DNA of 64,000 nt from Pantoea rwandensis (GCF_002095475.1 NZ_MLFR01000010.1:62001-126000); one strand, 5' to 3'. Numbered from the stretch's first letter, positions 32,300 through 47,063 are shown. Notes: a model not told the origin generated them from the letters alone. Translations and numbers: made by a program.

Positions 32300-33160
32300 G
32301 TGAAAGCTGACAACCCTTTTAATGCATTACTACCCGCGGCAATGGCAAAAGTTGCAGAAGATGCCGGTGTCTATAAAGCGACTAAACATCCTCTCACGAC
32401 CTTCTTCCTTGCCATCACCGCTGGCGTATTTATTTCAATCGCATTCGTCTTTTACATCACAGCCACCACTGGCACTGGTGCAATGCCTTACGGTATAGCC
32501 AAGTTGATTGGGGGAATTTGCTTCTCATTAGGCTTGATGTTGGTGGTCGTTTGTGGCGCAGACCTCTTCACCTCAACCGTCCTCATTGTGGTCGCAAAAG
32601 CCAGCGGTCGCATTACCTGGCTGCAACTCGGCCGTCACTGGCTGTATGTCTATATCGGCAATCTGTTTGGTGCGCTGTTCTTTGTCGTACTGATGTGGCT
32701 AGCGGGGGAACATATGGTCGCCAATGGTGCGTGGGGTTTAAACGTACTCCAGACCGCTGATCATAAAATGCATCACACCTTTGTTGAAGCCGTGAGTCTG
32801 GGCATCCTCGCCAATCTGATGGTCTGTCTGGCCGTATGGATGAGTTACTCCGGTCGCAGCTTGTTCGACAAAATGTTTGCCATGATATTGCCTGTCGGGA
32901 TGTTTGTTGCCAGCGGCTTCGAGCACAGCATCGCCAACATGTTTTTGGTCCCTATGGCTATCGTCATTCGCGATTTCGCCAGCCCGGAATTCTGGCAAAT
33001 GGCCGGTTCCAGCGCCGCGCAGTTCCCTTCTCTCAGCGTTGGCGACTTTATTGTTAATAACCTCATTCCAGTGACAATCGGCAACATTATCGGTGGTGGG
33101 TTGTTAGTCGGTTTGACCTACTGGGTCATCTATCTGCGCGGTGATGATCCGGTGCATTAA
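32300..33160 (+). CDS. focA: Formate channel FocA
   Basis: Pentameric formate/nitrite-transporter-family inner-membrane channel that exports or imports formate during fermentation. I chose the GTG at 32300 (MKADNPFNALLPAAMAK), preceded by GGAG at a suitable distance, for 286 residues (E. coli 285). The ATG at 32285 lies in that Shine-Dalgarno region and has no site of its own. Six hydrophobic segments are visible. The channel landmarks GADLFTSTVLIVVAKASGR and the pore histidine in FVASGFEHSIANM (E. coli His209) are intact. It forms an operon with pflB. Confidence 0.95.
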   Translation: MKADNPFNALLPAAMAKVAEDAGVYKATKHPLTTFFLAITAGVFISIAFVFYITATTGTGAMPYGIAKLIGGICFSLGLMLVVVCGADLFTSTVLIVVAKASGRITWLQLGRHWLYVYIGNLFGALFFVVLMWLAGEHMVANGAWGLNVLQTADHKMHHTFVEAVSLGILANLMVCLAVWMSYSGRSLFDKMFAMILPVGMFVASGFEHSIANMFLVPMAIVIRDFASPEFWQMAGSSAAQFPSLSVGDFIVNNLIPVTIGNIIGGGLLVGLTYWVIYLRGDDPVH

Positions 33161-33227
33161 GAAATTAAAACGGGCGTGCTCAAGGGCACGTCATCGTCAG
33201 AGTCTCCCTAAATAAGGCAGGTATATT

Positions 33228-35510
33228 ATGTCCGAACTTAACGAAAAGATGGCGTCAGCCTGGGAAGGATTTAGCGCCGGCGAATGGCAGAACGGCGTCA
33301 ACGTCCGTGACTTTATCCAGAAAAACTACACCCCGTATGAAGGTGATGAGACTTTCCTTGCGGGCGCAACGCCAGCCACCACTAAATTGTGGGATAGCGT
33401 GCTGGAAGGTATCAAAATAGAGAACCGCACCCATGCACCGGTTGATTTCGATACTGACCTCGCTTCTACCATCACTTCACACGATGCGGGTTATATTAAT
33501 AAGTCTCTTGAGACCATTGTGGGTCTGCAAACCGAAGCACCTCTGAAACGCGCCATCATCCCGTTTGGCGGTATCAAAATGGTCGAGGGTTCTTGCAAGG
33601 TTTATGGCCGCGAACTCGATTCTGGACTGAAAAAAGTCTTTACCGACTATCGTAAAACTCACAACCAAGGTGTGTTCGATGTCTATACTCCTGACATCCT
33701 GCGCTGCCGTAAGTCTGGTGTGTTAACCGGTCTGCCTGATGCCTATGGTCGTGGTCGTATCATCGGTGACTACCGTCGCGTTGCGCTGTACGGCATCGAT
33801 TATCTGATGAAAGATAAAGTGGCGCAGTTCAATTCACTGCAGAGCGATATGGAAAATGGTGTCAATCTTGAAGACACCATCCGCCTGCGTGAAGAGATCT
33901 CTGAACAACATCGTGCGCTGGGTCAGATCAAAGAGATGGCGGCAAAATATGGGTTCGACATCTCTCTGCCAGCTGAGACTGCACAAGAAGCGGTACAGTG
34001 GACTTACTTTGGTTACCTGGCTGCCGTGAAATCTCAGAACGGCGCCGCCATGTCATTTGGCCGCGTATCAACCTTCCTTGACGTCTATATCGACCGCGAT
34101 ATTAAAGCCGGTAAACTAACGGAAGAAGGCGCGCAGGAACTGATCGACCATCTGGTGATGAAGCTGCGTATGGTGCGCTTCCTGCGTACCCCAGAATATG
34201 ATGAACTCTTCTCTGGTGACCCAATTTGGGCAACGGAGTCGCTCGCGGGTATGGGTGTCGATGGACGTACGATGGTGACAAAAAGCACCTTCCGCTTCCT
34301 CAACACCCTTTACACTATGGGCCCTTCACCAGAACCTAATATGACCATTCTGTGGTCAGAAAAACTGCCTATTAACTTCAAAAAATACGCGGCGAAAGTC
34401 TCCATCGATACCTCGTCATTGCAGTACGAAAATGATGACCTGATGCGCCCTGACTTTGACAATGATGACTACGCCATTGCCTGCTGTGTGAGCCCGATGA
34501 TTGTCGGCAAACAAATGCAGTTCTTTGGTGCTCGCGCCAACCTGGCAAAAACGCTGCTGTACGCAATCAACGGCGGTGTGGACGAAAAACTGAAAATGCA
34601 GGTTGGTCCAAAAGAAGCGCCAATTACTGATGAGATTCTGGATTTCGACATTGTTATGGCACGCATGGATCACTTCATGGATTGGCTGGCAAAACAGTAT
34701 GTCACCTCGTTGAATATCATCCATTACATGCACGATAAGTACAGCTACGAAGCATCATTGATGGCGCTGCACGACCGAGACGTCTATCGCACCATGGCGT
34801 GTGGTATTGCGGGCTTGTCCGTCGCAGCAGATTCCCTGTCAGCAATTAAGTACGCTAAAGTCAAAACAGTTCGTGATGCAGATGGCCTCGCGGTTGATTT
34901 TGAAATCGAAGGAGAATATCCGCAGTTTGGGAATAACGATTCGCGCGTTGATGACATGGCATGTGACTTGGTTGAACGTTTCATGAAGAAAATTCAGAAA
35001 CTGCAAACCTATCGTAACGCGGTACCGACTCAGTCCGTTCTGACCATCACCTCTAATGTGGTTTACGGTAAAAAAACCGGTAATACACCTGATGGTCGTC
35101 GCGCCGGTGCACCATTTGGACCGGGTGCAAACCCAATGCACGGACGCGATCAAAAAGGTGCGGTTGCCTCACTGACTTCCGTTGCCAAACTGCCGTTTGC
35201 CTACGCCAAAGATGGTATCTCTTATACCTTCTCTATCGTGCCAAATGCGCTGGGTAAAGACGATAATGTGCGCAAAACCAACCTTGCAGGTTTGATGGAT
35301 GGGTACTTCCATCACGAAGCGAACATTGAGGGCGGGCAGCACCTTAACGTCAATGTTATGAACCGTGAAATGCTGTTGGATGCGATGGAACATCCAGAGA
35401 AATATCCACAGCTGACCATCCGTGTGTCTGGCTATGCTGTACGTTTTAACTCGCTGACTAAAGAGCAGCAGCAGGATGTGATTACCCGTACATTCACTCA
35501 GTCACTGTAA
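33228..35510 (+). CDS. pflB: Formate C-acetyltransferase (pyruvate formate-lyase)
   Basis: Glycyl-radical enzyme that converts pyruvate and CoA to formate and acetyl-CoA under anaerobiosis. It has 760 residues, as in E. coli. The adjacent catalytic cysteines are in ACCVSPM (Cys419, Cys420). The radical-bearing glycine is in RVSGYAVRF (Gly735). It follows focA by 67 bases and precedes its activase gene pflA. An FNR-controlled promoter upstream of focA fits the anaerobic role. Confidence 0.99.
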   Translation: MSELNEKMASAWEGFSAGEWQNGVNVRDFIQKNYTPYEGDETFLAGATPATTKLWDSVLEGIKIENRTHAPVDFDTDLASTITSHDAGYINKSLETIVGLQTEAPLKRAIIPFGGIKMVEGSCKVYGRELDSGLKKVFTDYRKTHNQGVFDVYTPDILRCRKSGVLTGLPDAYGRGRIIGDYRRVALYGIDYLMKDKVAQFNSLQSDMENGVNLEDTIRLREEISEQHRALGQIKEMAAKYGFDISLPAETAQEAVQWTYFGYLAAVKSQNGAAMSFGRVSTFLDVYIDRDIKAGKLTEEGAQELIDHLVMKLRMVRFLRTPEYDELFSGDPIWATESLAGMGVDGRTMVTKSTFRFLNTLYTMGPSPEPNMTILWSEKLPINFKKYAAKVSIDTSSLQYENDDLMRPDFDNDDYAIACCVSPMIVGKQMQFFGARANLAKTLLYAINGGVDEKLKMQVGPKEAPITDEILDFDIVMARMDHFMDWLAKQYVTSLNIIHYMHDKYSYEASLMALHDRDVYRTMACGIAGLSVAADSLSAIKYAKVKTVRDADGLAVDFEIEGEYPQFGNNDSRVDDMACDLVERFMKKIQKLQTYRNAVPTQSVLTITSNVVYGKKTGNTPDGRRAGAPFGPGANPMHGRDQKGAVASLTSVAKLPFAYAKDGISYTFSIVPNALGKDDNVRKTNLAGLMDGYFHHEANIEGGQHLNVNVMNREMLLDAMEHPEKYPQLTIRVSGYAVRFNSLTKEQQQDVITRTFTQSL

Positions 35511-35526
35511 TCCTCCCTGAGATTTG

Positions 35527-35550
35527 AAGGCTCCTGCGGGAGCCTTTTCT
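35527..35550 (+). terminator. Terminator of pflB
   Basis: The hairpin AAGGCTCC / GGAGCCTT is followed by TTCT, just after the pflB stop. The short T run suggests some read-through to pflA. Confidence 0.75.
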
Positions 35551-35669
35551 CCACAAGTCTATTTTGCCCGTTTGCTCACTAGGGCAACCTGGCAAAATCG
35601 ACTTTAATCCAAGAGCACAACAGAGATTGTGCCGCCTGATGTTAGGGCTAAACCGGAGAACTCATCGCA

Positions 35670-36410
35670 ATGTCTACCATCGGTCGTATCCACTCATTTG
35701 AATCTTGCGGCACCGTTGACGGTCCTGGCATCCGTTTTATCACATTCTTTCAAGGCTGCCTGATGCGCTGCCTTTATTGCCATAACCGCGACACATGGGA
35801 CACCCACGGGGGTAAAGAAATTACCGTTGAAGCGCTAATGAAGGATGTCGTGTCTTATCGGCACTTCATGAATGCCTCAGGGGGAGGTGTCACTGCATCA
35901 GGAGGCGAAGCGATTCTGCAAGCCGAGTTCGTGCGCGATTGGTTCCGTGCCTGTAAAGCGGAAGGCATTCATACCTGTCTGGATACCAACGGTTTTGTAC
36001 GTCGTTATGATCCGGTGATTGACGAACTGCTGGATGCTACCGATCTGGTTATGCTCGACCTGAAACAAATCAATGATGATGTGCACCAGATTCTGGTCGG
36101 CGTTTCCAACCATCGCACCCTTGATTTCGCGCGCTATCTGCAAAAGAAAGGCAAACGGACCTGGATTCGCTTTGTGGTCGTACCGGGCTATTCGGATGAT
36201 GACGACTCCGTGCACCGTTTGGGCAAGTTTACCCAGGACATGGAGAACATCGAAAAAATCGAGCTGCTGCCCTATCACGAATTAGGCAAACATAAATGGA
36301 TTGCCATGGGTGAAGAGTACAAGCTTGACGGCGTAAAACCCCCAAGCAAAGAAACTATGGAGCGGGTAAAGAACATTCTCGCGAGCTATGGTCATGAGGT
36401 GATGTATTGA
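35670..36410 (+). CDS. pflA: Pyruvate formate-lyase 1-activating enzyme
   Basis: Radical-SAM enzyme that abstracts hydrogen from the PflB glycine. The 246 residues equal E. coli PflA. The [4Fe-4S] cluster motif CLMRCLYC has Cys30, Cys34 and Cys37, with the glycine-rich [12 protein letters not shown] near 70-80. It is transcribed from its own upstream region or by read-through from pflB; a 159-base gap with a terminator separates them. Confidence 0.98.
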   Translation: MSTIGRIHSFESCGTVDGPGIRFITFFQGCLMRCLYCHNRDTWDTHGGKEITVEALMKDVVSYRHFMNASGGGVTASGGEAILQAEFVRDWFRACKAEGIHTCLDTNGFVRRYDPVIDELLDATDLVMLDLKQINDDVHQILVGVSNHRTLDFARYLQKKGKRTWIRFVVVPGYSDDDDSVHRLGKFTQDMENIEKIELLPYHELGKHKWIAMGEEYKLDGVKPPSKETMERVKNILASYGHEVMY

Positions 36411-36417
36411 CACAAAA

Positions 36418-36441
36418 AAGGGGAGCATTCGCTCCCCTTCT
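36418..36441. terminator. Bidirectional terminator between pflA and ycaD
   Basis: The hairpin AGGGGAGC / GCTCCCCT has an ATTC loop. It is flanked by A residues upstream and CTTCTC downstream, and lies between convergent pflA and ycaD. Confidence 0.75.
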
Positions 36442-36456
36442 CAGTTCTGCAGAACC

Positions 36457-37608
36457 TTATGCGTGCGCCACTGGCGTCGCGTGTTGGTCAGCCTTACGCA
36501 ACAGCATGACTAAATAGACTAACGCCACTGCGGCAATCATCACAAACAGCAGGCGGTCGGAGTAATTCTGCATCAACATGGATGTCATCCCCGGTCCTAC
36601 GAGACTGCCAATGGTGTAGCTAAACAACAACGCCTGGTTCATAGCAACCAGTTCATGGTGGGATACGGTTTCACATGCCCAAGACATGGCTACTGGATAA
36701 AGCGTAAAGCCAGCCAGCCCCAGCACAAACAGTGCTGGTGCCATTGCGGTGTCACCTAGCATGGCAATCGCACCCAGAATCACCACAAAAACTTGCACGC
36801 GTAACACCATTAAGCGACCAAAACGATCTGCAAGACGTCCTACAGGCCACTGCCCAACGATGCCCGCACTGACCAGTAATGCCATCCAGTATCCGATGTT
36901 GGCATCACTCATGCCACGATGTGAGAGATACAATGGCATCAGTCCGTACAGCGAACCCAGAACAATACCTGAGATGATGCAACCGTTAATCCCTAAACGA
37001 GAACTACGACGACGTAACATGCTCCAAATACGCCCGGTCGAAGCTTCTTCAGGTGCTTCGCTGGTATTGACGCGCAGAAACAACACTGGCAATACCGCAC
37101 AGACAATCAATGCAGTGACCCATGGAATAACATGCAACAATTCGGTAGAAACACGGCTCACTAATAGCTGACCCGCAACAGTGCCCAGGTAATAAACAAT
37201 CATATAGGCGGCGAGCAATCGACCACGGTTACGCACAGTGCCGCTACACAGCAAGGCGCTCTCCACCACTACCCAAATCAATGCACAACCTAAGCCCGCG
37301 ACAAAACGCAGTATTGTCCAGCTGTAGAAGCCCTCAAACAGCGCCATCCCCATAGTGGCTAACGCGAACCATACGCTTGCCAGATAAAAACAGCGGTTGA
37401 AGCCGTAGCGATTAATCAACCAACCTGCCAGCAAAGTCCCCAGCAGGTTCCCGGTATAATAAGCTGAGCTGGCCATACCCACCTGCCAGGTCGGCAGTTG
37501 ATTGTGAGTAAGCCACAGTGGTACCAGCGTATTAAGCACAGCAATAGACACCGTCATTAGCATTAAGCCGCAAAGCAGCAACACGACGGGGCGCGACCAG
37601 GTAGACAT
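36457..37608 (-). CDS. ycaD: MFS transporter YcaD
   Basis: Major facilitator superfamily protein of 383 residues (E. coli 382) with about 12 membrane segments. I chose the family start [12 protein letters not shown]; the longer in-frame start adds 16 residues. The signature-like [13 protein letters not shown], the RLADRFGR loop, and [13 protein letters not shown] match YcaD. Its substrate is unknown. It stands alone between pflA and serS; E. coli genes usually found here (ycaC, dmsABC) are absent. Confidence 0.93.
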   Translation of the reverse strand: MSTWSRPVVLLLCGLMLMTVSIAVLNTLVPLWLTHNQLPTWQVGMASSAYYTGNLLGTLLAGWLINRYGFNRCFYLASVWFALATMGMALFEGFYSWTILRFVAGLGCALIWVVVESALLCSGTVRNRGRLLAAYMIVYYLGTVAGQLLVSRVSTELLHVIPWVTALIVCAVLPVLFLRVNTSEAPEEASTGRIWSMLRRRSSRLGINGCIISGIVLGSLYGLMPLYLSHRGMSDANIGYWMALLVSAGIVGQWPVGRLADRFGRLMVLRVQVFVVILGAIAMLGDTAMAPALFVLGLAGFTLYPVAMSWACETVSHHELVAMNQALLFSYTIGSLVGPGMTSMLMQNYSDRLLFVMIAAVALVYLVMLLRKADQHATPVAHA

Positions 37609-37919
37609 AGGGATTAAAAACCAAAGAAATGGAGATAATTGCGCGCAGTTTGCCATTCGCTATTTTAAAGTCAATGTGCAAAAAATAGCCGCCGCACAAT
37701 TTGCTGCTGAACAATTTATTTTTTTATCTTCAGCAGGTTAGAGAAGAGATCGTTTTGTTAATGCTGTGAGCTATCTACATGAATTAATGGGTTTTAGTCT
37801 TTTAAGGCTGCCTACTGTCGATAACGTTTATTTCTGATTAATTCTTACTGAAAAATAATCGTTTAAGACTAAAAATAAAAAACCCGGCATTGCCGGGTTT
37901 TTTATGCAGAAAACATTGA
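37609..37919. promoter_or_regulatory. ycaD upstream region and terminator of serS
   Basis: These 311 AT-rich bases lie upstream of ycaD (minus) and downstream of serS (minus). A strong hairpin AAACCCGGCA / TGCCGGGTTT with T runs on both strands spans 37878-37903 and terminates serS. The rest holds no convincing ORF. Confidence 0.6.
37878..37903 (-). terminator. Terminator of serS
   Basis: The hairpin AAACCCGGCA / TGCCGGGTTT is followed by a T run on the minus strand and lies about 20 bases after the serS stop codon. Confidence 0.88.
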
Positions 37920-39227
<1,308 letters not shown>

Positions 39228-39308
39228 TTAAGGTTGGTTGAACGAATGAAGGGATGCATCCCACTGGAATGCATTGAAATACTTGCTCACCTTACCGTAA
39301 GGTGTTTA

Positions 39309-40655
39309 TCAGCGGTAGCGTTTTATCGGGCTATTTTGATCCTGTTCAGCCAACCAGGCGAGTTTTTCGCCAATTTTACCTTCAAGTCCCCGGTTAGTCG
39401 GCTGATAGTAGCGCGTTTGCGCCATTTCAGGTGGGAAGAACACCTCTCCCGCCGCGTAAGCGTTGGGCTCGTCATGCGCATAACGGTACTCTTTGCCCAG
39501 CCCCATCTCTTTCATCAATTTGGTCGGGGCATTACGCAGATGTTCTGGCACGTCATAATCGGGGAATTCACGCGCGTCACGCATGGCGGATTTAAAAGCA
39601 GTGTAAACAGCATTACTTTTAGGTGCGCAGGCGAGGTAGACAATCGCCTGTGCAATCGCTCGCTCACCTTCGGCTGGCCCAACGCGGGTGAAACAATCCC
39701 AAGCAGAAATAGCGACTTGCATACCGCGTGGATCGGCGTTGCCGACATCTTCAGAAGCGATCGCCAATAAACGACGAGCCACGTAAAGCGGATCGCCACC
39801 GGCGGTAATAATACGCGCATACCAGTACAGTGCCGCATCCGGCGCAGATCCTCTCACCGATTTGTGCAGCGCTGAAATGAGATCGTAAAAGCGGTCACCT
39901 TTGTTATCAAAACGCGCCGCCCTTTCACCGGACACTTCATTTAATAATTGTGGCGTAAGTTCACGCTTGCCCTGTGCGTTGCTCTCCGCCATATCTGCCA
40001 TCATTTCCAGCGTGTTGAGTGCTCGACGAGCGTCGCCATTGACTAACTCAGCAATCATCCGTCGGGTGTTATCAGGCAACAGAATATCGCTGTTACCGTA
40101 ACCTCGCGCACTGTCCTGCATCGCTTGGATTAGCACCTGCTCAATATCTTCGGTGGTGAGGGATTTCAATAAATAGACGCGTGCACGGGAAAGCAATGCA
40201 GAATTGAGTTCGAATGAGGGATTTTCAGTCGTCGCGCCAATAAACGTAATGGTGCCATCTTCGATATGCGGCAGGAATGCATCCTGCTGACTTTTATTGA
40301 AGCGATGGACCTCATCGACGAACAGAATGGTACGACGACCAAGCTGACGATTTTGCCGCGCACGTTCAATCGCCTCGCGAATCTCTTTAACGCCGGAAGT
40401 CACAGCGGAAATGCGCTCTACATCGGCTTTACCGTAGTGCGCAATGATTTCCGCTAATGTGGTTTTCCCTGTGCCTGGCGGCCCCCACAAGATCATCGAA
40501 TGCAAATGTCCGGCTTCAATGGCGCGAGGTAGCGGTTTGCCCGCCGCCAGCAGATGCTGTTGCCCGATATATTGTTGCAACGTCGCTGGTCGCATACGTG
40601 CGGCCAGCGGTTGGAACTCATTCGAAGAGGCGAAATCCAGGGACAGATTACTCAC
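39309..40655 (-). CDS. rarA: Replication-associated recombination protein RarA (MgsA)
   Basis: AAA+ ATPase that acts on stalled or gapped replication forks with RecA, RecQ and SSB. It has 448 residues (E. coli 447). Walker A is [11 protein letters not shown] at about 57-67, Walker B is [11 protein letters not shown], and the sensor region [20 protein letters not shown] follows. The C terminus [13 protein letters not shown] and [11 protein letters not shown] is identical to E. coli by memory. It lies 7 bases after lolA in one operon. Confidence 0.97.
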   Translation of the reverse strand: MSNLSLDFASSNEFQPLAARMRPATLQQYIGQQHLLAAGKPLPRAIEAGHLHSMILWGPPGTGKTTLAEIIAHYGKADVERISAVTSGVKEIREAIERARQNRQLGRRTILFVDEVHRFNKSQQDAFLPHIEDGTITFIGATTENPSFELNSALLSRARVYLLKSLTTEDIEQVLIQAMQDSARGYGNSDILLPDNTRRMIAELVNGDARRALNTLEMMADMAESNAQGKRELTPQLLNEVSGERAARFDNKGDRFYDLISALHKSVRGSAPDAALYWYARIITAGGDPLYVARRLLAIASEDVGNADPRGMQVAISAWDCFTRVGPAEGERAIAQAIVYLACAPKSNAVYTAFKSAMRDAREFPDYDVPEHLRNAPTKLMKEMGLGKEYRYAHDEPNAYAAGEVFFPPEMAQTRYYQPTNRGLEGKIGEKLAWLAEQDQNSPIKRYR

Positions 40656-40662
40656 TACGACC

Positions 40663-41274
40663 TCACTGACGTTGATCGTCTACCGTTACCCCTTTTGGCG
40701 GCGTAAAGGTAAATTTATCCGGGCTAATCGCGCCATTTTTCTGGCTTTTCAGCTGATAATCACTGTGCTGACCATCTTGCTCAATCGCGCTGAATTTGTT
40801 GATGGTGCCTGATGCTGAAACAGTAATGGTGAATTGCTTAAGATTGCCATCACTGCTTTTTGGCGTCAGCTCAAAGTTATCACCTTGCTGCTTGATGTTG
40901 TACTGCTGCCAGTCGCTCGACTGGTTACGCGCGATCAGCATGAACGGTGTGTTACTGGTCGCATTCTGCAACAGGCTGACACTCGCTTGCTCAACAAACG
41001 GATTATAGAACCACAGGTTTTTACCGTCGGAGATGATGACGCTTTCGTCTGGTGCGGTCATATGCCAATTAAACAGGCTTGGGCGCTTAACCCACAGTTC
41101 CCCTTCACCATCCTGCACATTGGCACCGCTGCCGTCAGTGACCTTCTGGCTAAAGCTGGCATGGAAACTGTTCACCTTATTCAGACGCTGTTGCAAATCG
41201 CTGGAGGCATCCGCCAATGCTGATGCGGAGATAACACTGGCCAACAGGCCGCAGGCAATAACGCGTAATTTCAT
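40663..41274 (-). CDS. lolA: Outer-membrane lipoprotein carrier protein LolA
   Basis: Periplasmic chaperone that carries lipoproteins from LolCDE to LolB. It has 203 residues. A 21-residue signal peptide ends [10 protein letters not shown]. The family core includes [17 protein letters not shown] and the C-terminal [13 protein letters not shown]. It lies between ftsK (upstream on this strand) and rarA, the conserved order. Confidence 0.97.
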   Translation of the reverse strand: MKLRVIACGLLASVISASALADASSDLQQRLNKVNSFHASFSQKVTDGSGANVQDGEGELWVKRPSLFNWHMTAPDESVIISDGKNLWFYNPFVEQASVSLLQNATSNTPFMLIARNQSSDWQQYNIKQQGDNFELTPKSSDGNLKQFTITVSASGTINKFSAIEQDGQHSDYQLKSQKNGAISPDKFTFTPPKGVTVDDQRQ

Positions 41275-41401
41275 CTAATTCGATTCCTTATTCATGGTTT
41301 CCCGACACTTACTGCATTAAACGTAATTGCCGCCCTGCCAATTCGACAGGAGAAAAAGCCGAAAGCTCCCAAAGATATGGGGATCGTTTCGCAGATAAAC
41401 A

Positions 41402-41424
41402 ACGGGCCAGTATTAACTGGCCCG
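41402..41424 (-). terminator. Hairpin after ftsK, possible terminator
   Basis: ACGGGCCAG / CTGGCCCGT with a six-base loop follows the ftsK stop and leads into TTGTTT on the minus strand. The T run is imperfect. Confidence 0.6.
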
Positions 41425-41448
41425 TGAGTCGGTCTACCTTGCGCTAAA

Positions 41449-44400
41449 TTACATCTCGTGCGGTGGCGGTGAAAGCACTTCTCGGTTGCCGTTGTGGCCC
41501 GGTTCAGAAACAATTCCCTGTGCTTCCATCTGCTCAATGATACGCGCCGCGCGGTTATAACCAATTCGGAACTGGCGCTGTACCCCGGAAATAGAAGCGC
41601 GGCGTTTTTCCACCACAAACGACACGGCCTGATCAAACAGCTGGTCTAACTCTTCATCCCCGTCCAGACCCCCAGCAGCGCTTTCGCTCTCTTCACCCGC
41701 CGTGATACTTTCAATGTATTGCGGACGCCCGCGCGCTTTCCAGTCTTGCACTACAGCATGCACTTCCTGGTCACGCACAAAAGCACCATGGACACGTACA
41801 GGCATCGAAGAGTTGGGCGGCATATACAGCATGTCACCCATACCCAGCAATGATTCTGCGCCACCCTGGTCGAGGATGGTACGCGAGTCAATTTTACTGG
41901 ACACGGTAAAGGCGATACGCGTTGGGATGTTAGCTTTAATCAAACCCGTAATGACATCAACAGACGGACGCTGTGTCGCCAACACCAAGTGAATACCAGC
42001 TGCACGCGCTTTTTGGGCCAGGCGAGCAATCAACTCTTCCACTTTCTTGCCCACTGCCATCATCAGATCGGCGAACTCATCCACCAACACCACGATATAC
42101 GGCAGTTTTTCCAACACCGGTGGCGTCATATCCATGCTGTCACCCGGTTTCCAGAACGGATCGGGAATTGGGCGTCCCATGGCTGCTGCTTGTTCAATCT
42201 TCTCGTTGTACCCTGCCAGATTACGCACACCCAGCGCAGACATCAGCTTGTAGCGACGCTCCATCTCACCCACACTCCAGCGCAGCGCATTTGCCGCATC
42301 TTTCATATCGGTGACCACTTCAGTCAGCAAATGTGGAATGCCTTCGTAAACGGACAACTCCAGCATTTTTGGGTCGATCATGATAAAGCGCACTTCTTCC
42401 GGCGTGGCTTTATACAGCATGCTGATAATCATGGTGTTAACGCCGACCGACTTACCGGAACCGGTGGTACCCGCAACCAGTAAATGTGGCATCTTCGCCA
42501 AGTCGGCGACGACTGGCTGACCGGAGATGTCTTTACCCAACACCACTGCAAGCGGTGATGGGTTATCGCGGAATTTGTCGCAATCGAGCACTTCGCGCAG
42601 ATAGACGGTTTGACGATGCTTGTTCGGCAATTCCAGGCCAACGTAAGGCTTACCAGGAATCACTTCTACCACGCGCACTGCCACAGCAGAGAGCGAACGC
42701 GCTAAATCGCGTGACAGATTGGAAATACGCGCGGCCTTCACACCCGGTGCGAGGTCAAGCTCAAAGCGAGTAATGACCGGGCCAGGTGAGATGCCGACCA
42801 CTTCCGCTTTGACGCGATAATCCGCCAGGCGTGCTTCGACCAAACGTGCGGTTTGCTCAAGAGCAAACATATCCACCGGTTCCTCTTCAGAAGGCGGTGA
42901 CGTCAGCAAATCGAGCGTCGGCAACGGCGTAGAAGGCTTTTCCAACGGGCGTTCATGGCGAACCAAGAACGGGTGGAACAGGCTATCCTGAGCTGGCGCC
43001 GCCGGTTTTGGCGTTTCCACAGGCGCGGCATAGCTTTCCGGCTCAGCCGATGACCATGGGCTATTTTGCTCAGTCAACGAAGGCATTGTTTCTGGCTGCG
43101 GAGTCGCAGGCTGCTGCCACTGCGATGGCACCTCAGATTCTGGGGTCGCGGCAATGGTGAAGAGAGGCTCGCTTGGAGTGTCATCAACCAGATCTTTCAT
43201 CGGTGAAAAATCGAAGGCTGCCGCGGTATCCAGATTGAACACTGGGCCTTCATCCGCTTCCTGATAACGCTGCTGTTGCTGCGCCGCAAACTGATTGGCA
43301 AGCTGAGCTTGATGCAATGTTTCTTCATCATCTTCTTCAGGTTGCTCATCCCAACTTTCGCCATAACGCTGTTGCTGTTGAGATTCAAAGGCCTGACGCA
43401 ACTGAGCTTGTTCCAGCGCCGCATCATCTTCTTGATCATGCTGCGGTTCATGGTAAGTCGCCGTCATCTCTGGCAATGGCGGCTCCGCTTCTTCCCGTGC
43501 CTTCTCTTCTGCCATACGCTGCGACGGGAGTTTAATGCCATATGAAGCCAGTTCTCGCCGCGTCGGCAATTTGACTTTATTAGGGCGCGGCAATTCAGGA
43601 CCGATGCCCTGTTTCACCTGCGGATTGTAATCACGCTCTGGTACCATATCGAACGCCGGCGTGTAGGCGGAAGCCGTCTTCACTGCCGCAGCGCCCAATG
43701 CGACCGCAGCCGCGGTATTTAACGGAGTAGAGGATTGCGCGGCATCTTGCCAGTTGCCCATCCGCGGGCCGTCATCATCATCTGCCGGCGAGAACATGGC
43801 AGGCGCTGGCTCATTCGGCACTTCAAAGCGATACAGCGGTGGAGCGGGTTGAACTGTCGGCTCAGGCACAACAGGCACGGGCTCAACAACCGGGGCGCTT
43901 GGGCGAACAGCCGTCGGTTCTGATGCGACGGCCTCCACCGTCGGCGAAACGACGGCTGGCACATGCTGTGCGGCTTCAGTGGTAACCGCAATAGCCGCAG
44001 CAGTGGCGGCACTGGCTTTCGCCAACAGCGGGTCGTCAGGCAACTGTTCCGCTATAGGCTCAGCGATTTTACGCGGTTTCGCCAACAGAACATCATCACC
44101 TTCATCATGAGATTGCGCAGCACGCAGAGGTGGAGTGACGTCTTCTGCCGACTCATCCTCTTCATACTCGTCTTCTTCCTGCCAAGGCTCATCATTACGC
44201 GAACGATTGCTGGCGAATGTCAGCACGCCCATCACCACACCACCGATTCTCTCGGCAATGGTCAGCCATGACCAGCCGGTATACAACGTAATGCCTGCTG
44301 CCCAGACGCACAGCAGCGTCAGCGTTCCACCCGCAGAGCTGAACCACGGCGCCATAGCATTGCTCACGAGGCTACCAATGACGCCGCCGGAGGCGAAGTA

Positions 44401-44814
44401 CCAGATATCATCAACGTTCAATGCCGCCAAGCCACAGGTGGTGACCACCAAGGCTAACACGCCAATCAAGCGTAAGCCGACCGCGAAATAATCGATATAA
44501 TCCTGGCGATCGCGCTGACGGAATGTAATCCAGCACAAGCCAATAATGACCGGAGGAATGGCATAGGCCATCACGCCAAAAATGAACAGGAGTGTATCCG
44601 CCAGCCATGCGCCGACACTGCCGCCCAAATTATGGATCGGTTCATGCCAGGCGGTCTGAGACCAGCTTGGATCTGAAGGGTTGAAGCTAACCAGCGACAC
44701 CATCAAATAGATGGCGAACAGGGCCACAAGGATGAGCAACGCTTCCAGCAGCCTGCGTCCACTGCTCAGCGGTTGTAACGAAACGTCTTTATCTTCTGTA
44801 TATTCCTGGCTCAA
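41449..44814 (-). CDS. ftsK: DNA translocase FtsK
   Basis: Divisome protein that links septum formation to chromosome dimer resolution by XerCD at dif. Four N-terminal membrane segments (about 25-190) anchor it. A long acidic, Pro/Gln-rich linker (about 200-640) leads to the RecA-like motor, with Walker [13 protein letters not shown], Walker [14 protein letters not shown], and the C-terminal gamma winged-helix ([21 protein letters not shown]) that reads KOPS. It has 1121 residues against 1329 in E. coli, the difference lying in the linker. A QAQL...QQQQRY motif occurs twice in the linker (about 460-515). Confidence 0.97.
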   Translation of the reverse strand: MSQEYTEDKDVSLQPLSSGRRLLEALLILVALFAIYLMVSLVSFNPSDPSWSQTAWHEPIHNLGGSVGAWLADTLLFIFGVMAYAIPPVIIGLCWITFRQRDRQDYIDYFAVGLRLIGVLALVVTTCGLAALNVDDIWYFASGGVIGSLVSNAMAPWFSSAGGTLTLLCVWAAGITLYTGWSWLTIAERIGGVVMGVLTFASNRSRNDEPWQEEDEYEEDESAEDVTPPLRAAQSHDEGDDVLLAKPRKIAEPIAEQLPDDPLLAKASAATAAAIAVTTEAAQHVPAVVSPTVEAVASEPTAVRPSAPVVEPVPVVPEPTVQPAPPLYRFEVPNEPAPAMFSPADDDDGPRMGNWQDAAQSSTPLNTAAAVALGAAAVKTASAYTPAFDMVPERDYNPQVKQGIGPELPRPNKVKLPTRRELASYGIKLPSQRMAEEKAREEAEPPLPEMTATYHEPQHDQEDDAALEQAQLRQAFESQQQQRYGESWDEQPEEDDEETLHQAQLANQFAAQQQQRYQEADEGPVFNLDTAAAFDFSPMKDLVDDTPSEPLFTIAATPESEVPSQWQQPATPQPETMPSLTEQNSPWSSAEPESYAAPVETPKPAAPAQDSLFHPFLVRHERPLEKPSTPLPTLDLLTSPPSEEEPVDMFALEQTARLVEARLADYRVKAEVVGISPGPVITRFELDLAPGVKAARISNLSRDLARSLSAVAVRVVEVIPGKPYVGLELPNKHRQTVYLREVLDCDKFRDNPSPLAVVLGKDISGQPVVADLAKMPHLLVAGTTGSGKSVGVNTMIISMLYKATPEEVRFIMIDPKMLELSVYEGIPHLLTEVVTDMKDAANALRWSVGEMERRYKLMSALGVRNLAGYNEKIEQAAAMGRPIPDPFWKPGDSMDMTPPVLEKLPYIVVLVDEFADLMMAVGKKVEELIARLAQKARAAGIHLVLATQRPSVDVITGLIKANIPTRIAFTVSSKIDSRTILDQGGAESLLGMGDMLYMPPNSSMPVRVHGAFVRDQEVHAVVQDWKARGRPQYIESITAGEESESAAGGLDGDEELDQLFDQAVSFVVEKRRASISGVQRQFRIGYNRAARIIEQMEAQGIVSEPGHNGNREVLSPPPHEM

Positions 44815-44850
44815 GAGAACTCTCCAGGTGCCTGTAAATTAAGAAGGCAA

Positions 44851-44874
44851 CAGCGCCGGGCAAGCCCGACGCTG
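44851..44874 (-). terminator. Terminator-like hairpin after lrp
   Basis: CAGCGCCGGGC / GCCCGACGCTG with one mismatch lies between lrp and ftsK. Only a weak T-rich tail follows on the minus strand, so some transcription may run on to ftsK. Confidence 0.55.
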
Positions 44875-44933
44875 GTCCTGTATGAATTCACAGGAGTGTA
44901 CCGAATTCCTGCAAGCTTTGCACCTGTCCCAGA

Positions 44934-45428
44934 TTAACGGGTTTTAATCACCAGGCGGTTACTCTGTTTGACCTCTTCCATCACCACGTAAGTACGGGTG
45001 TCGTTTACACCCGGCAGGCGCAGCAAGGTTTCACCCAACAACTTACGATAGGCGGACATGTCCGGCACACGGGTTTTCAGCAGGTAGTCAAAGTCACCGG
45101 AAACGAGGTGACACTCTTGAGTTTCCTCAAGTTTTTGTACGGCGGCGTTAAATTGCTCAAACACATCGGGCGCACCACGATTCAGAGTAATCTCAACGAA
45201 CACCAGCAGTGAAGCATCCAGATAATGCGGGTTTAACTGTGCGGTATAACCCAGAATGAAGCCTTGACGCTCCAGGCGACGCACACGTTCAAGACACGGC
45301 GTAGGGGATAATCCAACACGTTTAGAAAGCTCAACATTGGAAATACGACCGTCTTTCTGCAATTCATTCAGAATGTTTCTGTCGATACGATCCAAGTCTT
45401 TTCCGGGGCGTTTCTTATTGTCTACCAT
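44934..45428 (-). CDS. lrp: Leucine-responsive regulatory protein Lrp
   Basis: Global feast/famine regulator of amino-acid metabolism, transport and fimbriae, leucine-modulated. I chose MVDNKKRPGKDLDRID for 164 residues, exactly the E. coli length; a longer in-frame start adds 47 residues in the leader. The N-terminal winged helix-turn-helix (VELSKRVGLSPTPCLERVRRL) precedes the RAM/ASNC effector domain. It is nearly identical to E. coli Lrp in my memory. Confidence 0.99.
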   Translation of the reverse strand: MVDNKKRPGKDLDRIDRNILNELQKDGRISNVELSKRVGLSPTPCLERVRRLERQGFILGYTAQLNPHYLDASLLVFVEITLNRGAPDVFEQFNAAVQKLEETQECHLVSGDFDYLLKTRVPDMSAYRKLLGETLLRLPGVNDTRTYVVMEEVKQSNRLVIKTR

Positions 45429-46914
<1,486 letters not shown>

Positions 46915-46944
46915 CTTGTTAATAAGCTGATCATAATTGCTGTC

Positions 46945-46971
46945 AGGCGACCTGTTTAGGTCGCCTTTTTT
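46945..46971 (+). terminator. Terminator of trxB
   Basis: The hairpin AGGCGACCT / AGGTCGCCT is followed by a T run, 31 bases after the trxB stop. Confidence 0.88.
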
Positions 46972-47063
46972 ATTTCCTGCATGCTAAAGTTCAAACGCCC
47001 AATAATGGCCGGAGAGTTTATCCGGTATTTGCCCCCTCTCCATCAGTGATCAAACGGCTTCGC

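Noticed and set aside
30186..36410. YcaO-based natural-product cluster
   Set aside because: The neighbours are formate channel, pyruvate formate-lyase and its activase; no precursor peptide or tailoring enzyme is present.
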